Below are positions 1 through 8,762 of a DNA stretch of 64,000 nucleotides, in pieces. A model generated the notes under the pieces. The model made no database searches and had not been told where the DNA came from. It was given only the letters and a program-made list of their open reading frames with translations. The DNA comes from JAUCQB01 sp964586235 (lineage in GTDB: Bacteria > Planctomycetota > Phycisphaerae > UBA1845 > PWPN01): NCBI GenBank assembly GCA_964586235.1, contig CAZPIO010000020.1, positions 14,303 to 78,302 on the forward strand, given 5' to 3'. The position numbers were made by a program, and so were the translations under genes. Positions within the stretch are counted from its first letter, which is position 1, and each line of letters begins with the position of its first letter.

Positions 1-2
1 GT

Positions 3-2048
3 ATTCGCAGCAACTCACCCAATCTTGTCGCATTGGACAACTGCATTCTCTGGAACAACGGCGGCGAGACGAAGGACCACCAGTATCAATACGGTGGCAC
101 TGGCGGTAGCATCAGCGTAGCCCTGTGTGATATTCAGGGTGACACGGCAACTCTGAACCTTGCCCCTTCATTCGTCAGGTCTCCAGGAACGGGCGATGAT
201 TACGGCAACCTCCACCTTCAGGACAGTTCCCCCTGCATCGACGCGGGAGACAACGCCCTGGTTCCAGACGACATAATCGACCTGGACAGCGACGGCAACG
301 CCACAGAGAAGGTGCCATTTGATCTCGACGGCAATCCACGAATTGTCGCCGAGTTGTGTGCTTCCCTTGAGCCCAAGGTCAACATGGGGGCCTACGAAGG
401 CGCGGACGTGGACCACAACAAGATTGCCGATGCATGTGAGTTGATCGACTGCGACGTGGACCAACAGAATGATCGATCAGAAGGTTTTGTGCAGCCGCGG
501 TACGACTGGGACGACGACTGCGATGTCGATCAGGTCGATTTCGCCCGGTGGCAGTACTGCTTCGGCAGACAAGAGCCTCAGCAGTCGCTGTGGGATGAGT
601 ACCTGTGCGTCGAACTCGACAGCAACGACGACCAGATGATCAACATGGACGATTGGGACGCGTTTGAGGCTGCTACAACGGGTCCTGGGATCAGCTACAA
701 CCCGCCCGCTCCGTCGCCGCCTGGTTCATCCCTGCCGTTCGAGATCACCGCCTGGCGCAGCGTCCGCGCGCATGGGGCGGTTGGGGAACTGAGCATCGAG
801 CTTGCCTGGGTGGAAGACGCGGAACTCGCGACCATCGAGCTGCGGCAAGGCTCGCAGCAGACTGTCAAGGTGGACCTGAGCCGGGCGGCGGGTGCATTGT
901 CGAATCTCTCGTTCACGACGATAATCGATGGCGAGTTCAACTTCATCACTCCGGCCGATATCCATTTCGAGAATGACAACCAGACAGTGGTCATGACATT
1001 CGTTGACGATCCCGGAACCCCGAACGATTTCCTGCTCGACCAGGCGTGCTATTTCATCGACATGTGGGAGGCCCTCGAAGACCCCGACGGGGGCACGTTG
1101 GAGGGCGTTTCTTACACGGCTATCCGCATGCTGACCGGCGACGTGGACGGCGATGCATTGGTCGAACAGGTTGACGACGTAGATGCGATCGCCGCAGCCA
1201 ACGGCCAGACCGCCGGTGCGTCCAACCTGCGACTCGACCTGAACGTGGACGGAACCATCGATACCACCGACAGCGGAATTGCCGCTGGCCTTCTGGGCAA
1301 CACCGTTTCGTGCTCCGAAGGGATGATGGGGATGGGCATGGCCTTCGTCGAGGGCATCAGCGTCATCAGTGGTGCCGACGCCCTCGTCGGCACTTCGGTC
1401 TCCGCCTCTCTTGTCCTGCACGACGGCGGAGCAGCATCGGTGACGCTTCCGGCCACGGGCGGAACCATCTCCGTCGATCTGGTCATCACCAGCGACAGCC
1501 CAATCTGGGGCTTTGACGGAAAGCTGGCCGTGGACGCGGCCAACGTTGTCTCAATCAACGCCGCCGACTGGACCGAACTGGACAACGTGCTGTTCTCCAA
1601 CGGTGTGGAAGGCCACGATCTGGCCAGCTATTACGACCTGACGGTCATGGACTGGATGTGGGTCCGGTTCACCCCGGACGGCAGCGACGTCACCGACTCC
1701 GGAACCGACCTGGAAAGCCTGCTGCAACCCGACCCGCCCTTGACATCTCCGGAAGATGTCCAGGGCCCGCCCACGGCCTGGACCCTGACCTACAGCCTGG
1801 CCGAGGTCAACGGCCCGATTGCCACCCCGGCCGGCGATTGGCTCACCACGACAACCAACATCGGCGGCGCCACCAGAGAACTGCTGCCGCCCGGCCACAC
1901 CAAGCTCGCGACGCTGTCTCTGACGGTCTCCGGCGCGCCAGGTACGTGCCACCTGACCCTGACCAACGGCCTGTTCACCGACGAAGCCTTCCAGTCGGTC
2001 CCGATGTCCCCAGCCGCAGCCCTGGAAATCGTCGTGGCCGGACCATGA
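3..2048 (+). CDS. Secreted beta-helix protein with dockerin-like region, 5' end outside window
   Basis: The reading frame is open from base 3, so the N-terminus lies outside the window. The first ~110 visible residues (CILWNNGG, then SPCIDAGDN and NMGAYEG) match the end of a right-handed parallel beta-helix of the choice-of-anchor type found in secreted planctomycete proteins. An acidic EF-hand-like stretch follows (DCDVDQVDFARWQYCFG), then an Ig-like domain, a dockerin-type calcium segment (GDVDGDALVEQVDDVDAIAAA) and a C-terminal beta-sandwich. It is probably extracellular, bound to the surface or to polysaccharide. The domain reading is family knowledge; the role is not known. The related acidic motif recurs at the C-termini of the 34.6, 55.4 and 59.7 kb genes. 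Confidence 0.8.
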   Translation: MRSNSPNLVALDNCILWNNGGETKDHQYQYGGTGGSISVALCDIQGDTATLNLAPSFVRSPGTGDDYGNLHLQDSSPCIDAGDNALVPDDIIDLDSDGNATEKVPFDLDGNPRIVAELCASLEPKVNMGAYEGADVDHNKIADACELIDCDVDQQNDRSEGFVQPRYDWDDDCDVDQVDFARWQYCFGRQEPQQSLWDEYLCVELDSNDDQMINMDDWDAFEAATTGPGISYNPPAPSPPGSSLPFEITAWRSVRAHGAVGELSIELAWVEDAELATIELRQGSQQTVKVDLSRAAGALSNLSFTTIIDGEFNFITPADIHFENDNQTVVMTFVDDPGTPNDFLLDQACYFIDMWEALEDPDGGTLEGVSYTAIRMLTGDVDGDALVEQVDDVDAIAAANGQTAGASNLRLDLNVDGTIDTTDSGIAAGLLGNTVSCSEGMMGMGMAFVEGISVISGADALVGTSVSASLVLHDGGAASVTLPATGGTISVDLVITSDSPIWGFDGKLAVDAANVVSINAADWTELDNVLFSNGVEGHDLASYYDLTVMDWMWVRFTPDGSDVTDSGTDLESLLQPDPPLTSPEDVQGPPTAWTLTYSLAEVNGPIATPAGDWLTTTTNIGGATRELLPPGHTKLATLSLTVSGAPGTCHLTLTNGLFTDEAFQSVPMSPAAALEIVVAGP

Positions 2049-2061
2049 GCCGGATTGTGGT

Positions 2062-2150
2062 GCAGGCATCTTGCCTGCCCCATTGTGGTGCGGCCATCTT
2101 GGCTGCACCGCTGCGGCGGGCAGCGTGGCCAAGCCCCGGCTCGCCGGGGC
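2062..2150. repeat. Three consecutive REP-like hairpins
   Basis: Immediately after the first gene three palindromes follow one another. A perfect 7-bp stem GCAGGCA/TGCCTGC with a 3-nt loop lies at 2062-2078. A stem GGTGC(g)GCC/GGC(t)GCACC with one G-T pair lies at 2087-2109. A perfect 8-bp stem GCCCCGGC/GCCGGGGC lies at 2133-2150. They could end transcription or be members of a dispersed palindrome family; similar hairpins lie at 16.98, 32.98 and 42.02 kb. Confidence 0.6.
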
Positions 2151-3265
2151 GCCGCCGTATCTCTCGACCAAGCAATGCCGCATGCCACAGCCAAGAGGCG
2201 AACTCCAGACTTCGTTCGTCTACCCACAATTCCCACGAGCTTGCTCGCCAGGGCGACCGTGTGCGTCTCCCCTTCCTGTCGTTATTGAACCTCGCCCCAG
2301 GCCTGCCCGGCGTGGCGGGCGGAACCTGATTCGGCTCCCAGAATCTGCGAAATCTGCGTCAATCTGTGGACCACCCCTTCTGCCTGCCTTCTGCCTTGAC
2401 TCATCCTTCCGCGTTCCGCCTTCAGCCTTTCGTACGGGGCGCCTGCCGTGTTACGACCGCAACGGGACCAGCGGAGATACCCTACCCGCACCTGCAGACG
2501 CGACGCCAGTGGTCCCCGGATCATTGACAATCGAAGAGGGGACGCTCAGTTGTCAGTTCTCAGTTGGCAGTCAGCGCCGCCAGGCGTCTCCCGCCTCATC
2601 TCGCTGACGGCTGACCTGCGACCGCCGAAAGCTCGTTGCGCCAAACGAACCCAAACCGGGACAAACAGATAGAATTGCAAACTCCTTTCATGGCGATACT
2701 TAGGCAACGCTTTTCGCATCATTTTGCAGGGATTTTACCTATGGCGGTAACCCAAAAACTCGGGAATACCAACCCGCGCCGGTCGATCCATCCTGGGGCC
2801 TGCCGCGATCCTCGCCCCGCGCCGGCCGCTCGGCAGCCTCTCCACCATCTGGACGGCCCGGCGTCCGTCCGCCTTCATCTCTCTCCGCGTCCTTCTCCCC
2901 CAGAATCTGCGCAATCTGTCGCCAGACCTCGCCGTAGGCGGGCGGAGCCCTCGTTCCGCCTTGTCGTTTCGCGTGGTTCGCCTCCCCCTTGGGTGTATCC
3001 GTTTTTCGACTGAACCTCGCCATGTCGACTCGCCCGCTGCGGAGGTCGCACCGCCGCAGGCCCCTCGCTTCTGGCTTCGCAGGCAGGCTTCGCCGCGACA
3101 AGTCCGCTCGGATTTCTGAGAAACCCGCCTGGTATGTCACGGACTCGCCCGGCTCGGGCCTTTCGCGAGAAACTCGCGGCAACGACGAGGACCGTTATTA
3201 TGGAGAACCGGTGGCCCGGGGGATTCGAGCCTGGGCCGAGATTCGTTTGTGCCTGGGAGGATGTT
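2151..3265. other. Long repeat-rich intergenic region without convincing genes
   Basis: About 1.1 kb without a believable gene; the open frames here have no domain-like sequence or ribosome-binding site. It contains degenerate word-like repeats: a CAGTT/TCAGT-rich run at 2545-2577 followed by a partial inverse (CGCTGACGGCTGACC) at 2602-2616, and two copies of an AATCTGCG-(A/C)AATCTG motif near 2341 and 2905. The run resembles the imperfect palindrome at 45572-45651. No promoter could be assigned with confidence. Confidence 0.5.
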
Positions 3266-4750
3266 ATGAGTCGAACAAGCCGTGCCGGTTGGCCGATCGT
3301 GGTGTTGGTTTCTATGGTCCTGGGAGTCACCCCCCTTGCCCGGGCTCAGGACAAGCCGCAGCCCCAGCAGGGAGTCATTCGGGCTGACGAGGCCCGGATC
3401 GTTGAAATTCTCAAGGACCTGGATACCAAGCGAGCCGGCATGATGAACGTGCCGGTCGAGGACGCACGGCTGCTGCGGGTGATGGCCCTCGCGGCCAACG
3501 CGAAGCACGCGGTCGAGATCGGCACCTCGAACGGCTACTCCGGGCTGTGGTTGTGCCTTGCCCTGCAGGCCACCGGCGGGAAGCTGACCACCTTCGAGCG
3601 CGACGCCGGGCGGGCGGCACTGGCCCGGGAGAACTTCAAGCGGGCCGGCGTCGAGTCCATCGTGATGCTGGTCGAGGGTGACGCCCACAAGGAGGTCGCC
3701 CGTCTCAAGGGTCCGATTGACATTGTCTTCCTTGACGCCGAGAAACCGGGTTATCTTGACTACCTCAACAAGCTCCTGCCTCTGGTCCGACCGAACGGGC
3801 TCATCCTGGCCCACAACACGGCCAATCTCGGCTCCCAGATGAAGGACTACATCGACGCGGTCACCAAGAACCCCGACCTTGAGACGATCTTCCTCAATGT
3901 CAGCGATCAGGGCATGGCCGTGACGGTCAAGAAGCCCGCTGCCCGCAAGCCGGCCGCCGAGTCCCGGAGCGGCGCGGACGAGAAGCCGAAGGGCGGTCCG
4001 GTTCTCGGCTACATCAATCAAATCCCGCCGGAGTCCGACGAGCAGCGGGCCGCCCGGCACAAGAGAATCGCCGAGCGCCGCCAGGGCACGCCGGTGATGG
4101 TGCATCGCGGCGACCGTACGGCCGCGCCGGAGAACACCCTGGAGGCCTACGCAGCCGCCATGGACCGCGGGGCCGACGGCGTGGAGATCGACATCCGGCG
4201 AAGCAAGGACGGCGTGCTCTACCTGCACCACGACGACGACGCCGGCCGGATGATCCCCGGCAGCGGCAGGCTCAAGGATCTCACCTACTACGAAATCCTC
4301 AGTCGCGGAATGGCCAAGACCTTTGGCACCGCCGACAAGGAGACCCGCGTGCCGACGCTGGCGGCTTTCATCGCGCTGGCCCGGCAGCGTTGCATGCTGC
4401 TGCACCTGGACGTCAAGGAGTCGGGCCTGCAGGATGAGATCATTCGCATGTTCGACGAGGCGGACATCTGGGATCACGTCGTCGAGGTGAACGCGGGCAA
4501 CGCTGAGAGAATCCGCCCGCACGCCAAGGTAAAGCTGCTGCCCTACAAGGGATGGTGGCCTGAAGGCAAATACGCCGAGGACCCCGCGGCGGCAAAGGAC
4601 ATGATGGGCAAGCAGGGAGTCATGGTCTTCACCAAGGAGCCGGGCGCGGCCGTCAAGATGCTCAAGAAACCCGTCCCGCCCGCCCCCGTCCCGCTGCCGA
4701 AGAGCCTTCGCGTCATGTGGACCCCCGAAGGTCCGGCGCCGCAACTGTAG
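3266..4750 (+). CDS. Exported O-methyltransferase / glycerophosphodiester phosphodiesterase fusion
   Basis: 494 residues. The ATG at 3266 is chosen because GGGAGG lies 5 nt upstream and it opens a signal peptide ending near ALARA (residue 27); the frame is open further upstream but without support. Residues ~40-225 form a class I SAM-dependent O-methyltransferase of the caffeoyl-CoA/COMT-like type-3 family (EIGTSNGYSG at 84-93, FLDAEK around D157). Residues ~275-480 are a GDPD TIM-barrel with H280-R-G, PENT, E307-x-D309 and HHD at 321-323, the usual metal and catalytic residues. GDPD enzymes cleave glycerophosphodiesters to glycerol 3-phosphate and an alcohol. Joining the two domains in one exported protein is unusual. 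The barrel ends early, in a proline-rich tail. The substrate is unknown. Confidence 0.85.
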   Translation: MSRTSRAGWPIVVLVSMVLGVTPLARAQDKPQPQQGVIRADEARIVEILKDLDTKRAGMMNVPVEDARLLRVMALAANAKHAVEIGTSNGYSGLWLCLALQATGGKLTTFERDAGRAALARENFKRAGVESIVMLVEGDAHKEVARLKGPIDIVFLDAEKPGYLDYLNKLLPLVRPNGLILAHNTANLGSQMKDYIDAVTKNPDLETIFLNVSDQGMAVTVKKPAARKPAAESRSGADEKPKGGPVLGYINQIPPESDEQRAARHKRIAERRQGTPVMVHRGDRTAAPENTLEAYAAAMDRGADGVEIDIRRSKDGVLYLHHDDDAGRMIPGSGRLKDLTYYEILSRGMAKTFGTADKETRVPTLAAFIALARQRCMLLHLDVKESGLQDEIIRMFDEADIWDHVVEVNAGNAERIRPHAKVKLLPYKGWWPEGKYAEDPAAAKDMMGKQGVMVFTKEPGAAVKMLKKPVPPAPVPLPKSLRVMWTPEGPAPQL

Positions 4751-4828
4751 GTGAGGTCGGCAGCGATGCAGGGCGGGCTTTGCCCGTCGGCACCTGCGTG
4801 AACTTGATTGCGCGTAGAGGTCAACTCC

Positions 4829-5758
4829 ATGGAAATCATCAACCTCTCCGCCGAGTGCGAGCAAAAGCTTTACTCATGGCTGCCCCGAGGTCTCAACGCA
4901 GAGCGAATCGTATTCTTCCCGGACGCTTGTCCGGGCAAGTCCCCGCTGCCTACAGGGACAGCGGTTCTGCTTCGCCAGAGCGACTGGCGTCGATTTGCCG
5001 TGTCGGATTGTGGTTGCGGCATGCGTTTGCTGCGTACGAACCTGACGACGACGGACCTGACGTCGAGGCGTTGGGACGCTGTGGCCGATCGACTAAGGGA
5101 GAACAAGGGGAAGCTCGGCGACCTCGGCGGCGGCAATCATTTTGTCGATGCGCTGGAGCCTTATAGCGAGGATCGACTGCACTTTCTCATCCATACCGGA
5201 AGCCGCGCCGAATCCGGCCTGGTCGATGCTCTGGTGGAACAACATGCGGATTTCGATCGCGAATTTGCCCGCATCGTGCAATGGGCGCAAGACAACCGTG
5301 CAGCAGCGCAGGAGGCAATTGAGGCGCAGTTCGGCCGCACCGAGACTGTACTCGATGCTCCCCACAACACGTTCGAGCGGCAACCGGACGGTGCGGTCAT
5401 TGTTCGAAAGGGCGCGGTCAAGGCTGTTCCCGGGGCGCTGAACGTCATGCCGTCGCACATGGCCGGCGACGTGGCCCTCGTGCGGGCAACGGCGAAGGTC
5501 GCGGATTCACTATGGTCTCTGAACCACGGCACCGGCCGAACGATGCCTCGGTCTGAGTCGAAGAAACGCGCCGAATCCTACGATTTCGAATCGCTGCGTC
5601 GACGGGTACTCATGCCGACCGGCCTAGACACGAGTTCACTGCGTTCGGAGGGGCCGTACGCCTATCGTGATCTGGACGCATGCCTGAGCCTGTTGAGCGG
5701 GTACGTTGAACTGGTCGAGCGATTTGCCGTGATCGCCTATATGGGCCATCTCGGGTAG
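4829..5758 (+). CDS. rtcB: Short RtcB-family RNA ligase-like protein
   Basis: 309 residues; start ATG 4829 with AGAGG 8 nt upstream. RtcB enzymes join RNA 2',3'-cyclic phosphate or 3'-phosphate ends to 5'-OH ends using GTP and Mn2+. The RtcB signatures appear in order: DCGCGM (60-65, usual DxGCGM), GGGNHF (~100-105), HTGSR (122-126, usual HSGSR), PHN (178-180), RKGA (193-196) and NHGTGR (232-237), where the His is the expected guanylylation residue. The protein is shorter than the ~400-480 residues typical of the family, so this is a compact paralog. It stands alone, with no RtcA or RtcR beside it. Activity is likely, but its RNA target is unknown. Confidence 0.85.
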   Translation: MEIINLSAECEQKLYSWLPRGLNAERIVFFPDACPGKSPLPTGTAVLLRQSDWRRFAVSDCGCGMRLLRTNLTTTDLTSRRWDAVADRLRENKGKLGDLGGGNHFVDALEPYSEDRLHFLIHTGSRAESGLVDALVEQHADFDREFARIVQWAQDNRAAAQEAIEAQFGRTETVLDAPHNTFERQPDGAVIVRKGAVKAVPGALNVMPSHMAGDVALVRATAKVADSLWSLNHGTGRTMPRSESKKRAESYDFESLRRRVLMPTGLDTSSLRSEGPYAYRDLDACLSLLSGYVELVERFAVIAYMGHLG

Positions 5759-5807
5759 CACCCATTCTGCGTTCCCGCGCATACAGGTGAGCGAACTGTC
5801 CATGACA

Positions 5808-6014
5808 CTACACGCCGACTTTTGTCGGCGGCGTAGAAGAAGCGACGGGCCTGAGTCTCAGTGTTTCTCGGTGTTGCTCAGTCACCTGTTCAGCATGCTC
5901 GGCCAATCGACGAAGATCGCCGCCGAATTCGTCACTCAGCCGTTCGCGCACGCGGCGCACGTCATCGACCGCATTCGGCTCTCTTGGTTCTGCTGGCTTC
6001 TTTTCGATAGCCAC
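5808..6014 (-). CDS. Small conserved helical protein, antitoxin-like
   Basis: 68 residues starting at GTG 6014, with AGGAGT on the minus strand 6 nt upstream. The centre (VDDVRRVRERLSDEFGGDL) resembles a short helical family often seen beside small genes in planctomycetes and cyanobacteria and sometimes annotated as antitoxin-like. Just upstream on the same strand an open frame ends at 6019 (RWPELGLMPPQIVTPDLLQE); it may be the remnant of a partner gene, but its N-terminal part looks non-coding. Function is not established. Confidence 0.5.
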   Translation of the reverse strand: MAIEKKPAEPREPNAVDDVRRVRERLSDEFGGDLRRLAEHAEQVTEQHRETLRLRPVASSTPPTKVGV

Positions 6015-6330
6015 TGATCTACTCCTGTAGCAGGTCTGGTGTGACGATCTGCGGCGGCATGAGTCCCAACTCTGGCCATCTCTCAACTGCATTATAGCAG
6101 GAACTGGCGGTGCCACAGATACCGCTTTGGCAGATGCTTGCCGCAGTTGCCGAATTAGCGGACCGAACCGGACACACGCCCGACAATCCTACGGTCTCAC
6201 GGACTATCGGACCATCGACGGCCGGGTGGTTTCTCTTGAAATTCATCACCGGCGAAACGTAAAATCAACACGGTGCCGTTGTTGGGACGTGGCCCGGAGG
6301 GTCCATCGGCAGGAGAGGGAGAGAATCGCC

Positions 6331-6612
6331 ATGACCGACGAAGTATTCGCCGCACGCATCGAGGAAGCCCGGCGCAAGATTGACTGCCTGCCCGAGGATC
6401 AGCGCGAACCCCTCCTCCGTCTCCTGGACGAAACTTTCCAGAGGCAGAAGGATCTGAAGCTCAATTTCGCCAAACTGCGCTACCTGCTTGACGACTGGCG
6501 AATCAAGGTCAAGTACATGGCCTTCGATCTCGAGGCCACCAAGCGCGAACTCGCCGATCTCCGCCGCAGACAGGGGGAAAAGGGCGAGCAGGGTGATGAA
6601 GCGTCGGAGTAG
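6331..6612 (+). CDS. Small conserved charged protein, function unknown
   Basis: 93 residues; ATG 6331 preceded by AGGAGAGGGA at 6311-6320. It is almost entirely helical and charged, with an early LPEDQREPLLRLLDET segment and a Lys/Glu-rich tail (RRRQGEKGEQGDEASE), and is probably a short coiled coil. It has no signal peptide or cysteines. I do not recognise a named family. Nothing adjacent suggests a pathway. Confidence 0.65.
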   Translation: MTDEVFAARIEEARRKIDCLPEDQREPLLRLLDETFQRQKDLKLNFAKLRYLLDDWRIKVKYMAFDLEATKRELADLRRRQGEKGEQGDEASE

Positions 6613-6719
6613 CAGCGGCGACGCACCCGCGCGGGCCTGCCTCTCGGCACTCCCATTTCTGGTCTCTGGTTGGCCGCTCCCTTGCAGTCGCGGTTCTGAA
6701 TCGGTCGCCGCTGGTTTAG

Positions 6720-6872
6720 CTACTTGAGGCTTGCCAGAGCGACAGCCCGGTGGTCGCTGGCGGCCAGCCGATCTGGTTCGATTCCGAGGCTGCGGTCGTA
6801 GGCGATGATGGCCTCTGCGTGTCGCCCAAGACAAGACAGGGCACGACCGCGAAAGTAGTGAGCCTGAGCGTT
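6720..6872 (-). pseudogene. Remnant of a tetratricopeptide-repeat gene
   Basis: On the minus strand the last ~50 codons before the stop at 6720 read as one good TPR unit plus part of the next (YFRGRALSCLGRHAEAIIAY, then DRSLGIEP and AVALASLK). No matching repeats are found upstream in any minus frame, and no start or ribosome-binding site precedes it. The likely explanation is a gene reduced to its 3' end. Confidence 0.45.
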
Positions 6873-7131
6873 AGAGCCCCGACTGGATGTGTTCCCTCGC
6901 TCTCCCTTTATATCGGCCGTCGAGCGGTCATCCCGTCGCAAACCGATGTAAATGCCATCGCCACCGGGACTTCCAGACGCGCCCGTGCTGGTGCGGGGTT
7001 GAAACAGCCGATCAGGTCGGCGGCGCCGGACCCAGTCGCGGGTATAAACCGGCGGGAGCGGAGGGCATCGCCGGAGGGACCGGGGCTCGCCCTCCAATCG
7101 TCGTGCCTGAGCCTTGCTGGAGGACTCATCC

Positions 7132-7479
7132 ATGATCAGGAAGCCCGTGCTGATGATGCTCGTTGTCGGCCTTGCGCTGGCATGCGCATCCTGTTCGCAC
7201 CACCAAAGCAGAAAGAACTGTCTCGCGGGTTCCACGACTTCTCGCAAGGTGAGCAGCAGTAGCACTCAAAAGGGGACCAGCCGGGCACTGCGAAATCAGA
7301 AGCCGGCTACACGGTTCCGGCTGTTCACAGGCAAGCAGCAACCGACCCGGCGGCCGAATCGTAAACCGAACAATATTCAGAGCTGCAATCCCCTCAACGG
7401 TTGCCGGAGCGACGCCTGGCCGGTTGACCAAGCTGTTCCGATGCAGGAGACAGCCGGTAGCGGTGCCAAGTGGGCTTGA
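7132..7479 (+). CDS. Lipoprotein-like paralog of the next gene, apparently degenerate
   Basis: 115 residues from ATG 7132 with TGGAGGA about 8 nt upstream. The first 22 residues (MIRKPVLMMLVVGLALACAS then C) are a lipoprotein signal very close to that of the gene at 7562 (MIRRPALALLTAAFALACAS then C). After the lipobox the similarity is lost and the sequence becomes a Ser/Arg/Asn-rich stretch with no clear fold, as expected after a frameshift or decay. It is either a fast-diverging small lipoprotein or a decaying tandem duplicate; the latter seems more likely. Confidence 0.45.
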   Translation: MIRKPVLMMLVVGLALACASCSHHQSRKNCLAGSTTSRKVSSSSTQKGTSRALRNQKPATRFRLFTGKQQPTRRPNRKPNNIQSCNPLNGCRSDAWPVDQAVPMQETAGSGAKWA

Positions 7480-7482
7480 GGG

Positions 7483-7488
7483 TATAAT
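7483..7488 (+). promoter_or_regulatory. Candidate -10 box TATAAT upstream of the 7562 lipoprotein
   Basis: A perfect TATAAT in a GGGTATAATC context lies 73 nt upstream of ATG 7562. The same context occurs at 8002 upstream of the next gene. No clear -35 hexamer is visible at 16-18 nt. Confidence 0.4.
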
Positions 7489-7561
7489 CCTGCCGAGGAG
7501 AGTGTATCATCAGAGCGGCCGGGCGAGGGCCCGTGGCTAGCCCCCGGTGGAGAGACAGCGG

Positions 7562-7933
7562 ATGATAAGAAGACCCGCGTTGGCATTGTTGACCGCCGCC
7601 TTCGCACTGGCCTGCGCATCGTGCGGAAACAAGGAGATCGAGAACAACTTCACCCGTCGCTGTGGCAACCTCCGGAAGACGACCGGCTGGCTGGTCGAGT
7701 ATGAGCAACAGCGGCCGGCGAAGCTTGAAAAAACCGCGAGAGTCATTGACCAACAGTGTCGCCACGATGTCCAGAAAGCGTTCGTGGACAACCCCGCCAC
7801 GATGGAGAAATGGTTCAACGAGGAGTTCCGCCGCTGGGAGGAGCGTCAGCCGCTCTACCTCAAAGGGATCGGCGACGAGCTTGCGGGGGATCTGGACAGC
7901 CTCGAACGCACCATCCCCAGATTCATTGACTGA
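7562..7933 (+). CDS. Small lipoprotein, function unknown
   Basis: 123 residues; ATG 7562 with GGAGAG 7 nt upstream. Signal peptide with lipobox LACASC at about residues 17-21, then a helical charged domain (KLEKTARVIDQQCRHDVQKA, later WFNEEFRRWEERQPLYLKG). It is probably anchored to a membrane on the periplasmic side. The gene at 7132 shares its signal sequence, so the two look like a tandem duplication of which this copy is intact. No recognised domain. Confidence 0.65.
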   Translation: MIRRPALALLTAAFALACASCGNKEIENNFTRRCGNLRKTTGWLVEYEQQRPAKLEKTARVIDQQCRHDVQKAFVDNPATMEKWFNEEFRRWEERQPLYLKGIGDELAGDLDSLERTIPRFID

Positions 7934-8001
7934 CGTCCGAACCTGCCTTTGTGGCCCCCGGTCACCCGGATTCCGGTTGCGGTATGTCCGGCCGGGCAGG
8001 G

Positions 8002-8007
8002 TATAAT
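8002..8007 (+). promoter_or_regulatory. Candidate -10 box TATAAT upstream of the 8057 gene
   Basis: TATAAT in a GGGTATAATC context, 49 nt before ATG 8057. TTGCGG at 7977-7982 could be the -35 with a long 19-nt spacer. Confidence 0.4.
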
Positions 8008-8056
8008 CAGACTCGACGCCCCCGTTGCACAAGGGGGACGGACCGGGGAGCAGATC

Positions 8057-8350
8057 ATGATCCAATGCAGCGAATGCGAGTTCTTCGTTCGGGGCCCCGG
8101 CGGGCAGGTGGGATTCAAGTGCGACCCTTTCGGCACTATCAAGGAGCCCGAGTGCCTGGTGAAATGGCAGCTCATCAAGCTCGATCTGATGGTCCAGTCC
8201 TACCAGGCGACGGTCGCCATGTATCGTCGGCTGGCACCCCTCCAGGAGAAAATGTTCCGCCATATGGAACGGGAGATCGACGACCTGGACGAAGGCGAGA
8301 GCTGGAAGCAGGGATCTGGCGACTCCGAAGAGGAAGATGAGAACGCCTGA
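8057..8350 (+). CDS. Small conserved four-cysteine protein
   Basis: 97 residues; ATG 8057 preceded by GGGGAG. The N-terminus has C-x2-C (CSECEF), then two further cysteines (GFKCDPF and EPECLVKW), which suggests a metal-binding knuckle. It is followed by a long helix and a very acidic tail (SGDSEEEDENA). Cytoplasmic, with no signal peptide. This pattern appears to be a conserved planctomycete small protein of unknown function; that family assignment is from memory. Confidence 0.7.
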   Translation: MIQCSECEFFVRGPGGQVGFKCDPFGTIKEPECLVKWQLIKLDLMVQSYQATVAMYRRLAPLQEKMFRHMEREIDDLDEGESWKQGSGDSEEEDENA

Positions 8351-8762
8351 CCTCCTGTCGGGTTCGAGATCCTGGCGGCATGGGCCCGGTCTGGGCGGGG
8401 CAGGTCTTCACACCTGATTTCCACCTGCTGCTCGTATCGCTGTTCGAATTGCCGATATCAGTGTCGTCCGGGCGCCGGTTGGCTGAGCTCGCTGTTGAGC
8501 GCGGTCCGGGTGGTTTTGCTGTAATCCTGCGCCCGAGGCGAGGCGCCGTACCTGACGGGCGGCATTTCGTCAGATGTCGACTGCGGCGCCGGCGCGAGCT
8601 GCCGACACAAATCAGTCGATAGGTCATGAGGCCGCAGACCGTGGCCGATACCGGACCTGGGGCCTGTGGATGGGTCTGGAACGATCCAGCCATGCCCCAG
8701 AGAGCGGCGTTTCCGACAATGCGATCCTCTTGTCCCGCACACGATGGGCGGCAGGCAGCACC
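8351..8762. other. Intergenic region, nothing recognised
   Basis: About 410 bp with no convincing gene, RNA or repeat. The plus frame that continues into the next gene opens at 8574, but the N-terminal extension it would add looks non-coding. Confidence 0.4.

Noticed and set aside
3137..4864. 575-codon minus-strand frame opposite the methyltransferase-GDPD fusion
   Set aside because: No domain pattern; the opposite frame has complete catalytic motifs.
6019..6249. Minus-strand frame upstream of the small antitoxin-like gene
   Set aside because: Only its last ~20 residues look protein-like; the N-terminal part is low-quality and there is no ribosome-binding site. At best a remnant.
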